48,759 nucleotides of DNA from Lachnospiraceae bacterium (GTDB lineage Bacteria > Bacillota > Clostridia > Lachnospirales > Lachnospiraceae). The stretch spans positions 1 through 48,759 of the forward strand of contig JAAUZY010000031.1 in assembly GCA_014804355.1 (NCBI GenBank), read 5' to 3'. The position numbers were made by a program, and so were the translations under genes. Positions 34,524-43,419 of this stretch are shown piece by piece. The notes below the pieces were generated by a model. The model had not been told where the DNA came from and ran no database searches. It was given only the letters and a program-made list of their open reading frames with translations. Position 1 is the stretch's first letter. Each line of letters begins with the position of its first letter.

Positions 34524-34552
34524 TTAAGTAACTCTTGGGGGAATCGCAGGGT

Positions 34553-35041
34553 ATGAGTCAGGGCATTGTGCAGGAAGTTACTTTTTTTCTACATTCCGTC
34601 CTTATGGGTCTGATCATTACATTCGCCTATGACTGGGTGCTGATCTGCAGGAAGCTGTTCAGACATGGCAGTATATTAATATCCATAGAAGATCTTATGT
34701 ACTGGTTTGCATGTGGGATCGGTGTGTTTTATATGCTGTATAGGGAGAATAACGGTGTTCTGAGATGGTTTGCCGTGTTGGGAGCCGCACTTGGAATGCT
34801 TTTTTATAAAATAGTTGTCAGAGACCGGTTTGTATACATTATGTCAACACTAATACACAAGATAATGTGGTTCATAATTCGTGTCATACAAATTGTGCTA
34901 AAACCTCTAAAATGCCTATTTTCCGCGCTTCGAAGGTTTGTTCGATTCGTGTCGAGGAAATTGAAAAAAGTAAATGAATTTATTAAAAAACGGTTGACGG
35001 TTTTCATAAAAACCCTTAGAATAATTTTATGTAAACATTAA
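34553..35041 (+). CDS. yabQ: Sporulation membrane protein YabQ
   Basis: 162 residues. Starts MSQGIVQEVTFFLHSVLMGL; four hydrophobic segments (about 9-30, 45-63, 68-85, 92-115) then a basic amphipathic tail. In Bacillus YabQ localises to the forespore membranes and is needed for cortex formation. ATG 34553 is preferred to a TTG at 34535 because GGGGGA and CAGGG lie between. It follows yabP by 29 nt and shares its SigE promoter. Confidence 0.92.
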   Translation: MSQGIVQEVTFFLHSVLMGLIITFAYDWVLICRKLFRHGSILISIEDLMYWFACGIGVFYMLYRENNGVLRWFAVLGAALGMLFYKIVVRDRFVYIMSTLIHKIMWFIIRVIQIVLKPLKCLFSALRRFVRFVSRKLKKVNEFIKKRLTVFIKTLRIILCKH

Positions 35042-35073
35042 CGGGGCGGCGGAAGAGGGGTATCATTAGCAAC

Positions 35074-35379
35074 ATGGCAAGAAAAGCAGCATATCGTAGG
35101 AAGCGCCAGAATAAGACGGGCATGCTTTTGGTTACCACAGTTGTCTTAATGATGCTGATTGTGGTCGCAGTAAAAAGTGTTGAACTTCGAGAGAAACGTG
35201 CTACCTATATGGCAAGGGAAGAGGCCTTGATGCAGGAGATCGAAGCGGAAGAGGCAAGAGCGGAAGAGCTCGCGGAATATGAGAAATATACACAGACTAA
35301 GAAATACGTGGAGGAAATCGCGAAAGAGAAGTTAGGTCTTGTGTATGAAGGCGAAATCATATTTAAAGATGAAAAATAG
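35074..35379 (+). CDS. divIC: Septum formation initiator DivIC/FtsB
   Basis: 101 residues. Short basic N-terminus, one membrane helix (about 18-34), extracytoplasmic coiled coil (REKRATYMAREEALMQEIEAEEARAEE) and a C-terminal YVEEIAKEKLGLVYEGEIIF segment, the FtsB/DivIC hallmark. Part of the DivIB-DivIC-FtsL divisome complex. Ribosome binding site GAGGGG is loosely spaced. A strong terminator follows at once. Confidence 0.92.
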   Translation: MARKAAYRRKRQNKTGMLLVTTVVLMMLIVVAVKSVELREKRATYMAREEALMQEIEAEEARAEELAEYEKYTQTKKYVEEIAKEKLGLVYEGEIIFKDEK

Positions 35380-35380
35380 G

Positions 35381-35415
35381 CAGGTTTCGGATAAAGTTCC
35401 GGAATCTGTTTTTTT
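35381..35415 (+). terminator. Terminator after divIC
   Basis: 11-bp stem 35381-35391 with 35398-35408 (two G-U pairs), then seven T (35409-35415). Isolates divIC from spoIIE. Downstream, AATAAT (35421-35426), 14 bp and CATATATT (35441-35448) weakly resemble a SigE-type promoter. Confidence 0.85.
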
Positions 35416-35535
35416 GTGGTAATAATCCGGACAACCCTCTCATATATTGAATATTGGTAACCGTTCTGTATAAAACGGAAATGCGGAAATGTTACGAATA
35501 TGGGCGGAAAGTGCAGAGAATGAGGGAGGCATGTC

Positions 35536-36777
35536 ATGAGAAAACAGGCGGAAGTCAGGGATGATAACAGGATAACGATTATACCGGAATACGGCAGGCA
35601 GAGACTCCTGAATTATGCGGAATCGTTCCGGGATCTGGCAGATTTGTTTGAGGAAGAAGAAGAGAACGATAGAGCCGCGGATGGCGGACAGGCTGAGGAC
35701 AGGCGGGATTATCTGTGGCAGCGCAAGCTGCAGGAAAACCAAGGGCTTCTGGCGGAGCATCTCAAAGAAATGGCACACATTATGGCGGAAGTGGCGAAGG
35801 AAACCTGTCTATATCGTCCGATGAGCGAGAGAAAATATCGGCAAATGGCTAAGCTGCTTCGGGAATCCGGGATACAGCTTAAGAATTTCTTTGAATTGGA
35901 ACATGAGGACGGTCATACCGAGCTCAGCCTGACCATGAAGACTGCATCCGAGAAATATATACGGATGGGGGAGAAAGAACATATATCGGTAGAGGATGTA
36001 GCGGATTTTATATCGGTTGCAATGAATACAAGGCTTCGCGCAGCGAAAAATGCGCCGTTATATCTGACCCCTGAGTGGAGCACATATTATTTCCTGGAAG
36101 AGCCGGCTTATCACCTACTGACGGGAGTGGCGAAAGCGGTTAAGGAAACGGAGCATATATCGGGAGACAATTACTCTTTCTATGAGGCGGAGGACGGCAG
36201 AATGGTGACGATCCTGTCGGACGGCATGGGTTCCGGAGAGAAGGCATGCAGCGGATCAGAGCGGGTGATTGAACTGATGGAGCGGTTGTTGGAAGCGGGA
36301 TTTCGTAAGGAAGCTGCGATACAGATGATCAATGGAGCGCTGGCGACAGCAGGGCAGGAAGAAAACATGTCTACCCTTGACCTGTGCGATATGAATCTGT
36401 ATACAGGAGAGTGTGAGTTTATTAAGGTCGGGGCCGCATGTACGTATATTAAGCGCGGGCGGCTGGTGGACAGGCTTTCGACACAGAATTTTCCGTTAGG
36501 AGTTTTCGGGCAGTTGGAGCCGGAGATACTGTACCGGACGCTGCAAAACGGCGACTATGTGATCATGTTGTCTGACGGCGTAATGGATGCGCTTTCCCAG
36601 GGAATCGGGGAGGAAGTGCTGCCGGAGATCATCGGCAAGATGGAGTTTTCCAATCCCAATGAGATCGCGAATCAAATACTGACGTATTGTCTGAAACAGA
36701 GTAAGGGCCGAATCAGGGATGATATCACGGTGCTGGTGGTCGGGGTATGGGATCAGACAGATGATTGCAATTCATAA
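35536..36777 (+). CDS. spoIIE: SpoIIE-type PP2C phosphatase lacking the membrane domain
   Basis: 413 residues. The C-terminal half is a PP2C/SpoIIE phosphatase: FYEAEDGRMVTILSDGMGSG (metal Asp229), STLDLCDMNLYTGE, VGAACTYIKRG, NGDYVIMLSDGVMDAL and RDDITVLVVGV. The N-terminal about 190 residues are charged and helical. Bacillus SpoIIE (about 827 residues) has a 10-helix membrane domain that is absent here, with no matching ORF upstream. Expected role: dephosphorylating SpoIIAA to activate SigF in the forespore. The location between divIC and tilS is that of Bacillus spoIIE. GGGAGG lies upstream of the ATG. Confidence 0.9.
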   Translation: MRKQAEVRDDNRITIIPEYGRQRLLNYAESFRDLADLFEEEEENDRAADGGQAEDRRDYLWQRKLQENQGLLAEHLKEMAHIMAEVAKETCLYRPMSERKYRQMAKLLRESGIQLKNFFELEHEDGHTELSLTMKTASEKYIRMGEKEHISVEDVADFISVAMNTRLRAAKNAPLYLTPEWSTYYFLEEPAYHLLTGVAKAVKETEHISGDNYSFYEAEDGRMVTILSDGMGSGEKACSGSERVIELMERLLEAGFRKEAAIQMINGALATAGQEENMSTLDLCDMNLYTGECEFIKVGAACTYIKRGRLVDRLSTQNFPLGVFGQLEPEILYRTLQNGDYVIMLSDGVMDALSQGIGEEVLPEIIGKMEFSNPNEIANQILTYCLKQSKGRIRDDITVLVVGVWDQTDDCNS

Positions 36778-36793
36778 TGGAACTGAATATGAT

Positions 36794-36865
36794 AGAGAAT
36801 GGTAACTGTTCAGACGGTGTTTTCGTAGCTGTGACGAACAGGGTTCTGAACAGTTACAGAGAATG
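36794..36865. mobile_element. MITE-like element with terminal inverted repeats and 8-bp direct repeats
   Basis: 56-bp element 36802-36857 with perfect 13-bp terminal inverted repeats (GTAACTGTTCAGA at 36802-36814, TCTGAACAGTTAC at 36845-36857). Flanked by an exact 8-bp direct repeat AGAGAATG (36794-36801 and 36858-36865), the form of a target-site duplication. An inner stem TTCGT/ACGAA is visible. No coding capacity. It sits between spoIIE and tilS. The termini match those of the unit at 91-117. Confidence 0.7.
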
Positions 36866-36922
36866 TCAAAAGCAGGTATTGGTTGAACATATGGTTATAA
36901 CATGGAAGATAAGGGAATCATC

Positions 36923-38497
36923 ATGGCAGGAAAGCTGTCTGATGAACGTGGAAGTACAATGACGGATATTACGTATAATAGGGTGATCAATTTCATAGAC
37001 AGACATCAGATGATCAAGGCGGGTGATCTGGTGGCAGCCGGCGTGTCGGGCGGTGCAGATTCCGTCTGTCTGCTGCATATCCTGTGGCGGTTATCGGGAC
37101 AGATACCGTATAAACTTCTCGCAGTACATGTGGATCACGGTGTTCGCGCGGAGTCGGCACAGGATGCGGCGTATGTACGACGGTTATGTGAAACTCTCAA
37201 TGTACCCTTCTATCTGCACTGTGCAGATATGAACGGTTATGCCGCGGCGCATAGAGTATCGGCGGAAGAAGCGGGCAGACAGATACGTTATAAAGCTTTT
37301 GAGGAAGTGCTTGCCGGGAGTCAGCAGGGGATGCAGAGGTGTAGAATTGCCGTCGCACATAATGCAGATGACCGGGCAGAGACGATGCTGTTTCATCTGT
37401 TTAGGGGAAGCGGGATTAAAGGGCTTAGTTCTATTCAGCCTGTCAGGGAGTCGATAATCCGTCCGTTGCTATGTCTGGAGCGGGCACAGATAGAGCAGTA
37501 TCTTGCCGGGCAAGGGCTGGATTACTGCAGAGACAGCACCAATGAAGAGGATGCGTATACCCGTAACAGGATACGGCATCACATCCTGCCTTATGCGGAA
37601 CGGGAGATTTGTTCCGGGGCGGTGACGCATATGGGAGAACTGGCAGATATTTTGTCGGAAACAGAAAGTTATCTATCGAAACAGACTGAGAAGCTCTATG
37701 AGGCATATGTAGAAGAAATTATGTCGAAGTGTCCTGAGACGGAGAAGAAACAGCCTGCGGAAGCGGACCCGACCGATATGCCTGTGAGCCTGCGTATACA
37801 GGGATCGGCGCTTCTGACGGAGGATCCCGTCATGTATAAGAGAGTGTTTCTCAGATGTATGGAGAGACTCACACCGTACCGGAAAGATATTACCGGACAG
37901 CATATCGCAGACCTTGTAAATCTGGCGGCGCAAAACGGCAGTAAAGAATTGTCTCTTCCTTATGGAATCAGGGTATATAAAGAATATGACAAAATGTTTC
38001 TGTACAGGAGGTCGGGAGAAAATATCGAAACTGTAATAACGGGAGACGATAATACAGTGCTGCCGAAGGAGTATATAATCGAACCGCCGACGGAGATTTT
38101 CGTGCCCGGTGAGGGGACATATACTTTTATTTTACTGGAAAATGATGCCGGATTTTGCAAAAAACAACAAAATATTCCCGAAAACAGATATACGAAATGG
38201 TTTGATTATGATAAAATAACTACGTCTGTGCTGTTGCGTACGAGACGACAGGGAGATTATCTTACCATTGATACCGCGCTGCACACGAAATCTGTTAAGC
38301 AGTATATGATCAATGAAAAAATCCCGAAGAGACAGCGTGACAGTATGTATGTACTGGCTGACGGGGCGCATGTCCTGTGGGTGCCCGGATATCGAATCAG
38401 CCAAGGCTATAAAGTGGATGAAAGTACGAAGCGTATTTTACAAGTACAGTTAAGAGGAGGATTTCATGGCGGAACGAGTCGAAGTACTATTGAGTGA
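36923..38497 (+). CDS. tilS: tRNA(Ile)-lysidine synthase
   Basis: 524 residues. PP-loop motif SGGADS at residues 42-47, HVDHGVRAESAQDAAYVRRL, VAHNADDRAETMLFHLFRG, NEEDAYTRNRIRH, and C-terminal TilS domains with LRTRRQGDYLTI and KRQRD. Converts C34 of the minor tRNA-Ile to lysidine so that it reads AUA; essential in most bacteria. ATG 36923 has AAGGGA 6 nt upstream; ATG 36959 (MTDITYNRV) is closer to the usual N-terminus but has only a weak site. The last 32 nt overlap hpt. Confidence 0.93.
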   Translation: MAGKLSDERGSTMTDITYNRVINFIDRHQMIKAGDLVAAGVSGGADSVCLLHILWRLSGQIPYKLLAVHVDHGVRAESAQDAAYVRRLCETLNVPFYLHCADMNGYAAAHRVSAEEAGRQIRYKAFEEVLAGSQQGMQRCRIAVAHNADDRAETMLFHLFRGSGIKGLSSIQPVRESIIRPLLCLERAQIEQYLAGQGLDYCRDSTNEEDAYTRNRIRHHILPYAEREICSGAVTHMGELADILSETESYLSKQTEKLYEAYVEEIMSKCPETEKKQPAEADPTDMPVSLRIQGSALLTEDPVMYKRVFLRCMERLTPYRKDITGQHIADLVNLAAQNGSKELSLPYGIRVYKEYDKMFLYRRSGENIETVITGDDNTVLPKEYIIEPPTEIFVPGEGTYTFILLENDAGFCKKQQNIPENRYTKWFDYDKITTSVLLRTRRQGDYLTIDTALHTKSVKQYMINEKIPKRQRDSMYVLADGAHVLWVPGYRISQGYKVDESTKRILQVQLRGGFHGGTSRSTIE

Positions 38498-38990
38498 GGA
38501 AGAAGTGAACAAAAGAATCCGGGAGATCGGGGATCAGATTTCCAAAGATTATGCCGGTAAGCAGGTACATTTAGTCTGCGTACTTAAGGGTGGAAGTTTC
38601 TTTATGTGTGAACTTGCCAAGCGCATCACCGTGCCGGTATCACTAGACTTTATGTCTGTATCCAGTTATGGCAAGGATACGAAGTCCAGCGGCGTGGTTC
38701 GAATCGTTAAGGATCTGGATGAACCGCTTACAGACAAGCATGTGCTGGTAATAGAAGATATCGTGGATTCCGGAAGGACGCTGAGTTATCTGTTAGAAAT
38801 GTTGAAGGACAGAGGCCCGAAAGACGTGAAGCTGTGTACACTGCTTGATAAGCCGTCGCGGAGAGTGGTGGATGTCAAGGTGGACTATACCGGTTTTGAG
38901 ATACCTGATGAATTTGTAGTGGGTTACGGTCTGGACTACGACCAGAAATACCGGAATCTGCCCTATGTCGGCATTGTGAAATTTGATTAA
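38466..38990 (+). CDS. hpt: Hypoxanthine phosphoribosyltransferase
   Basis: 174 residues. PRPP-binding motif VLVIEDIVDSGRT at 93-105, FMSVSSYGKDTKSSG and terminal VVGYGLDYDQKYRNLPYVG. Salvages hypoxanthine/guanine into IMP/GMP. AGAGGAGG upstream lies within the end of tilS, so translation is coupled. The tilS-hpt-ftsH order is the same as in Bacillus. Confidence 0.96.
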   Translation: MAERVEVLLSEEEVNKRIREIGDQISKDYAGKQVHLVCVLKGGSFFMCELAKRITVPVSLDFMSVSSYGKDTKSSGVVRIVKDLDEPLTDKHVLVIEDIVDSGRTLSYLLEMLKDRGPKDVKLCTLLDKPSRRVVDVKVDYTGFEIPDEFVVGYGLDYDQKYRNLPYVGIVKFD

Positions 38991-39014
38991 TACGATAATG
39001 AGAGAGGTTATACT

Positions 39015-40877
39015 TTGAGCAGGAATAACAAGAGTTTCTATTTATATTTTGTCATCATAATCGGTCTGTTATTGTTTACCGTCTGGCTCGGAACGGCGAG
39101 AGTACCGAGTAGCAACTATACAATGGGTGAATTTATAAAGCAGATGGAGAGTAACGAAGTTGCGGTAGTCAATATCTGTCCTAATAAAGATACACCTACA
39201 GGATCGCTGGAGATTACACTTAAGAGCGGTCAGGAGCGTATACTGAATGTCACGGATGTGACGCAAGCAGAGCAGTTGGTCAGAAGTTACGGTCTGGATC
39301 CCATGGTAGAGGGAGTTCCGGAGGAGAGCTGGTTTTTAAACAGTGTATTTCCGATTCTGATCGTGGTGATCGTCTGTGTCTTCTTCTTTGTGATGATGAA
39401 TGCACAGAACAGCGGCGGCGGCAGCAACGGCAAGATGATGAATTTCGGCAGAAGCCGTGCCAAGCTGACATTAGGCGGAGAGAATACGATCAAGCTGGAC
39501 GGTGTGGCCGGACTTCAGGAAGAAAAAGAAGAGCTGCAGGAGATCGTGGAATTTTTAAAAGAGCCGGGTAAATTTACGAAGGTGGGAGCCAGAATTCCCA
39601 AGGGTATCCTCCTGGAAGGCGCTCCCGGTACGGGTAAAACGCTGCTTGCCAAAGCGATCGCGGGAGAAGCGAATGTTCCGTTTTTCAGCATATCCGGATC
39701 TGATTTCGTGGAAATGTTCGTCGGTGTGGGCGCGTCCCGTGTGCGGGACATGTTTGCGGAAGCGAAGAGACATTCTCCCTGTATCATCTTTATCGATGAG
39801 ATCGATGCCGTGGCGAGACGCCGTGGCACAGGTATGGGCGGCGGACATGATGAGCGTGAACAGACACTGAATCAGCTGCTTGTAGAGATGGACGGTTTCG
39901 GTGTCAACGAGGGTATTATCGTGATGGCGGCGACTAACCGTGTGGATATATTGGACCCCGCAATTCTAAGACCCGGACGATTTGATCGTAAGATCGCGGT
40001 ATCGCGGCCCGATGTGAGAGGCAGAGAGGATATTCTGAAGCTGCATTCCAAGAACAAACCGCTGGGGGATGATGTGAACCTGCAGCAGATTGCACAGACT
40101 ACCGCCGGATTTACAGGTGCGGATCTTGAGAATCTTCTGAATGAGGCGGCGATCAATGCGGCTATGGATCAGCGGGCTTTTGTGAAGCAGGGAGATATTA
40201 AGAAAGCATTCGTCAAGGTAGGTATTGGTACGGAGAAGAAGAGCCGTGTTATTTCCGATAAAGAGAAGAAGATCACGGCGTATCATGAGGCGGGACATGC
40301 GATTCTGTTCCATGTACTTCCGCAGGTAGGACCGGTTTATATGGTGTCTATTATTCCTACCGGTGCAGGCGCGGCAGGCTATACGATGCCGCTTCCCGAG
40401 CGGGATGATATGTTTCAGACCAAAGGAAAAATGCTGGAAGACATTATGGTATCTATGGGTGGGCGAATCGCTGAGGAGATTATATTTGATGACATTACGG
40501 CTGGTGCATCCCAGGATATCAAACATGCAACGAAGGTTGCCCGCAGGATGGTTACCTGTTACGGTATGTCAGAGAATATCGGTGTGATCAATTACGGTGA
40601 CGATGATGATGAAGTGTTTATCGGAAGAGATCTGGCACATGCCAAGAAATACAGTGAAGCTGTTTCCGGAGAGATCGATAAAGAAGTGAAGGCAATCATT
40701 GATGACTGCTACCGTAAGGCAAGGGATATAATCTCTGAGCACATTGACGTGCTGCACAGCTGTGCGGAGCTTCTTCTGGAAAAAGAGAAGATCAATCGTG
40801 CCGAGTTTGAGGCGCTTTTCGGTACTAAGGAGCCGATTTTGGATGACTTAAACGTGGCGGAACAGTTAAATTTGTAA
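39015..40877 (+). CDS. ftsH: ATP-dependent zinc metalloprotease FtsH
   Basis: 620 residues from a TTG start with AGAGG 7 nt upstream. Two membrane helices (about 9-26 and 110-128), AAA module with Walker A GAPGTGKT (202-209), FIDEID, the second region of homology [20 protein letters not shown], and the zinc protease motif HEAGH (424-428). Membrane-bound hexameric protease for quality control; also involved in sporulation in Bacillus. Confidence 0.97.
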   Translation: MSRNNKSFYLYFVIIIGLLLFTVWLGTARVPSSNYTMGEFIKQMESNEVAVVNICPNKDTPTGSLEITLKSGQERILNVTDVTQAEQLVRSYGLDPMVEGVPEESWFLNSVFPILIVVIVCVFFFVMMNAQNSGGGSNGKMMNFGRSRAKLTLGGENTIKLDGVAGLQEEKEELQEIVEFLKEPGKFTKVGARIPKGILLEGAPGTGKTLLAKAIAGEANVPFFSISGSDFVEMFVGVGASRVRDMFAEAKRHSPCIIFIDEIDAVARRRGTGMGGGHDEREQTLNQLLVEMDGFGVNEGIIVMAATNRVDILDPAILRPGRFDRKIAVSRPDVRGREDILKLHSKNKPLGDDVNLQQIAQTTAGFTGADLENLLNEAAINAAMDQRAFVKQGDIKKAFVKVGIGTEKKSRVISDKEKKITAYHEAGHAILFHVLPQVGPVYMVSIIPTGAGAAGYTMPLPERDDMFQTKGKMLEDIMVSMGGRIAEEIIFDDITAGASQDIKHATKVARRMVTCYGMSENIGVINYGDDDDEVFIGRDLAHAKKYSEAVSGEIDKEVKAIIDDCYRKARDIISEHIDVLHSCAELLLEKEKINRAEFEALFGTKEPILDDLNVAEQLNL

Positions 40878-40929
40878 GAATTGCACAAAAACAGATATTA
40901 AAAATTGTAATATTTGTGAATCCTTAGTA

Positions 40930-40958
40930 TTGTGGACGAATAGGTGCTATGCTATTAT
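40930..40958 (+). promoter_or_regulatory. Possible promoter of downstream small RNA
   Basis: TTGTGG (40930-40935), 17-bp spacer, TATTAT (40953-40958). Located 50 nt after the ftsH stop and about 70 nt before a strong terminator. An alternative forespore-like reading (GAATA at 40938, TATACTA at 40956) has the wrong spacing. Confidence 0.45.
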
Positions 40959-40964
40959 ACTACT

Positions 40965-41057
40965 TGTAACCCCCAATACATTATATAGTTTTTTGCTATA
41001 CCCCATAAGAAAGAAATACCTTCTCTAAAAAAGGCAGTTTTTATAACTGTCTTTTTT
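40965..41057 (+). ncRNA. Candidate C-rich small RNA
   Basis: Between ftsH and the GH13 gene. If transcription starts near 40965, the RNA is about 95 nt. It has two C-runs, CCCCC (about 40970-40974) and CCCC (about 41001-41004), flanking a short hairpin TATAG/CTATA with a T-rich loop (about 40985-41000), and ends in a strong terminator. Unpaired C-runs are the seed of several Firmicute small RNAs that pair with ribosome binding sites. No family was recognised. It may instead be only the 3' UTR of ftsH. Confidence 0.4.
41027..41057 (+). terminator. Terminator downstream of ftsH
   Basis: 13-bp stem AAAAAAGGCAGTT (41027-41039) with AACTGTCTTTTTT (41045-41057), one G-U, five-nt loop. Confidence 0.88.
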
Positions 41058-41214
41058 ACATATAAGAATTTTTCCGGCATATTTTGAGTTTGTGAAGTAA
41101 AACTCGAAATCAAACCTGTCCGATTGTTGTAAGTCATTTAAAATCCTTGAATATCCACAATATATAGTATAAAATAAATTGTACATAGTGTTTTTACAGG
41201 AAGGCGCGGCGATT

Positions 41215-43344
41215 ATGGATATCAGTCTATTTCAAAAAGCGGAGAAGAATCAGCAGTATATTTCCACCATGCGTCCGGTATTTAACAGGAAAGCTTTGTT
41301 TTCGGATATGACGGAGGATTACGTGTGTCCGCCGGAACCGAGCGCGTACGGAGAGGTCAATATACATTTCCGGTCCGCTAAGAATAATATTGATCGTGTA
41401 TTTATCGTAAGCAAGGGCGAGAGACATCTAATGCTTAAGACGGAGTCGGATAATGAGTTCGATTATTACTCTCATTCCATCCAATTAGAAAATGAGAAAC
41501 TGGTTTACTATTTTGAAGTGCATGCAGGGAAGATTACCTGCTATTATGATACGAGAGGTGTCTGCAAAGATATTAACGAGTACTACCATTTCCGGTTGAT
41601 TCCCGGCTTCAAGACACCGGATTGGGCTAAGGGTGCGGTATTTTATCAGATCTATGTGGATCGTTTCTATAACGGAGACCTCACAAATGATGTGCTGACC
41701 AATGAATATCAATATATCGGCGATAAGACGGTCAGAGTGGAAGATTGGAATAAATATCCCGCGACAATGGGTGTCAGGGAGTTCTATGGCGGCGATCTGC
41801 AGGGAGTGTTGGATAAGATGGATTATCTGCAGGATCTCGGTGTGGATGTCATATATTTTAACCCGTTGTTTGTCTCTCCCTCTAATCATAAGTATGATAT
41901 TCAGGATTATGACTATATTGATCCTCATTTTGGCAGGATCGTTCATGACGAAGGAGAGCTGCTTTCTCATGATCAGCATGAGAACCGTTTTGCCACCAGA
42001 TATATAGACCGAATATCCAACAAGGATAATCTGGAAGCAAGCAATGCTCTTTTTGCGGAAGTAGTGAAAGAAGCGCACAGAAGAGGCATGAAGGTTATTC
42101 TGGACGGGGTGTTCAATCACTGTGGGTCTTTTAATAAATGGATGGACAGAGAGCGGATCTACGAGCATGCGGAAGGATACGCAAAAGGCGCCTATATCAC
42201 GCAGGACAGCGAATATCATGATTATTTCCAATTTCATGACAACCACAGATGGCCATATAACGGTTCTTATGACGGCTGGTGGGGGCATGATACGCTTCCG
42301 AAGCTTAATTATGAGAATTCCAAACATCTGGTAGATTATGTCTTATATATTGCGAGAAAATGGCTTTCTCCGCCGTATAACGTGGACGGATGGAGATTGG
42401 ATGTGGCGGCTGATCTGGGGCATTCTCCGGAATTCAACCATTACTTCTGGAAGGAATTCCGCAAAACAGTCAAAATGGTAAATCCCGATGCCATTATTCT
42501 GGCGGAGCATTACGGCAGTCCGCTGGATTGGCTGCAGGGAGACGAGTGGGATACGGTCATGAACTACGATGCTTTTATGGAGCCGGTGACATGGTTCCTG
42601 ACGGGCATGCAGAAACACAGCGATGACTATAGAGAAGACTTAAGAGGCAACGCGGACAGTTTCTGGGGCGCAATGCAGCATCACAGCGCCAGCTTCACGA
42701 CACCATCCTTGCAGGTAGCCATGAATGAGTTATCCAACCATGACCATTCCCGGTTCCTGACCAGAACGAATCGTAGGGTCGGTAGAACAAATACGCTGGG
42801 CCCGGAGGCAGCGAACGCCGGGGTTAATAAAGCGGTCATGCGGGAAGCGGTGGTGATCCAGATGACATGGCCCGGAGCGCCCACAGTGTATTACGGTGAC
42901 GAGGCAGGCGTATGTGGGTTCACAGACCCCGATAACAGACGTACTTATCCATGGGGACATGAAGATCATGAACTGATAGAGTTCCACAAAGAGATTATCA
43001 AGATCCATAAGGAGCACAAAGAGTTTCTGACAGGATCTCTGAAATATATAGAGGGAGATTACAATGTGATCGGCTACGGCAGATTCACGAGGCAGGGACA
43101 GTCGGTGATCCTGGTCAACAACAATGATCATGAAATTACAAAGGAATTGACGGTATGGTATCTGGGTGTTCCGAGGGAATGCACGATGAAGCAGCTTATG
43201 CTGACTACCGCAGAGGGATATACGACGGAGGAGAAGGAGTATCCGGTCGTATCCGGTAAGGTTACGGTGACTCTGCCGGCGACTTCGGCGATTATTCTGC
43301 GGCATGAAGACCATATACTTAAGAGTTTTCTGCAATTCGGGTAG
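41215..43344 (+). CDS. GH13 alpha-glycosidase (neopullulanase/cyclomaltodextrinase-like)
   Basis: 709 residues. N-terminal beta domain (about 1-130), then a TIM barrel with the GH13 regions DGVFNHCG, DGWRLDVAADLG (nucleophile D396), ILAEHYG (acid E431) and ELSNHDHSRF, and a C-terminal beta domain. The presence of the N domain and the lack of a signal peptide suggest an intracellular maltodextrin-degrading enzyme. AGGAAGG lies 10 nt before ATG 41215; the in-frame TTG at 41179 adds an unlikely leader. TATAAA at 41168 could be its -10 box. Confidence 0.92.
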   Translation: MDISLFQKAEKNQQYISTMRPVFNRKALFSDMTEDYVCPPEPSAYGEVNIHFRSAKNNIDRVFIVSKGERHLMLKTESDNEFDYYSHSIQLENEKLVYYFEVHAGKITCYYDTRGVCKDINEYYHFRLIPGFKTPDWAKGAVFYQIYVDRFYNGDLTNDVLTNEYQYIGDKTVRVEDWNKYPATMGVREFYGGDLQGVLDKMDYLQDLGVDVIYFNPLFVSPSNHKYDIQDYDYIDPHFGRIVHDEGELLSHDQHENRFATRYIDRISNKDNLEASNALFAEVVKEAHRRGMKVILDGVFNHCGSFNKWMDRERIYEHAEGYAKGAYITQDSEYHDYFQFHDNHRWPYNGSYDGWWGHDTLPKLNYENSKHLVDYVLYIARKWLSPPYNVDGWRLDVAADLGHSPEFNHYFWKEFRKTVKMVNPDAIILAEHYGSPLDWLQGDEWDTVMNYDAFMEPVTWFLTGMQKHSDDYREDLRGNADSFWGAMQHHSASFTTPSLQVAMNELSNHDHSRFLTRTNRRVGRTNTLGPEAANAGVNKAVMREAVVIQMTWPGAPTVYYGDEAGVCGFTDPDNRRTYPWGHEDHELIEFHKEIIKIHKEHKEFLTGSLKYIEGDYNVIGYGRFTRQGQSVILVNNNDHEITKELTVWYLGVPRECTMKQLMLTTAEGYTTEEKEYPVVSGKVTVTLPATSAIILRHEDHILKSFLQFG

Positions 43345-43361
43345 TATATTTCAGGATATGT

Positions 43362-43396
43362 AAAAAGACTTAAATCCATTGGACTTAGGTCTTTTT
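43362..43396. terminator. Bidirectional terminator between GH13 and ABC genes
   Basis: 16-nt arms 43362-43377 and 43381-43396, one mismatch and one G-U, ATT loop, with A- and T-tracts at the outer ends. Serves both convergent transcripts. Confidence 0.82.
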
Positions 43397-43419
43397 ATTT
43401 TGGAAAATTTATAGAGATA

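Noticed and set aside
40930-41057. Assignment of the C-rich RNA candidate to CsfG or 6C RNA
   Set aside because: The C-runs recall those families, but the forespore promoter spacing is wrong and the known distribution does not fit; left unassigned.
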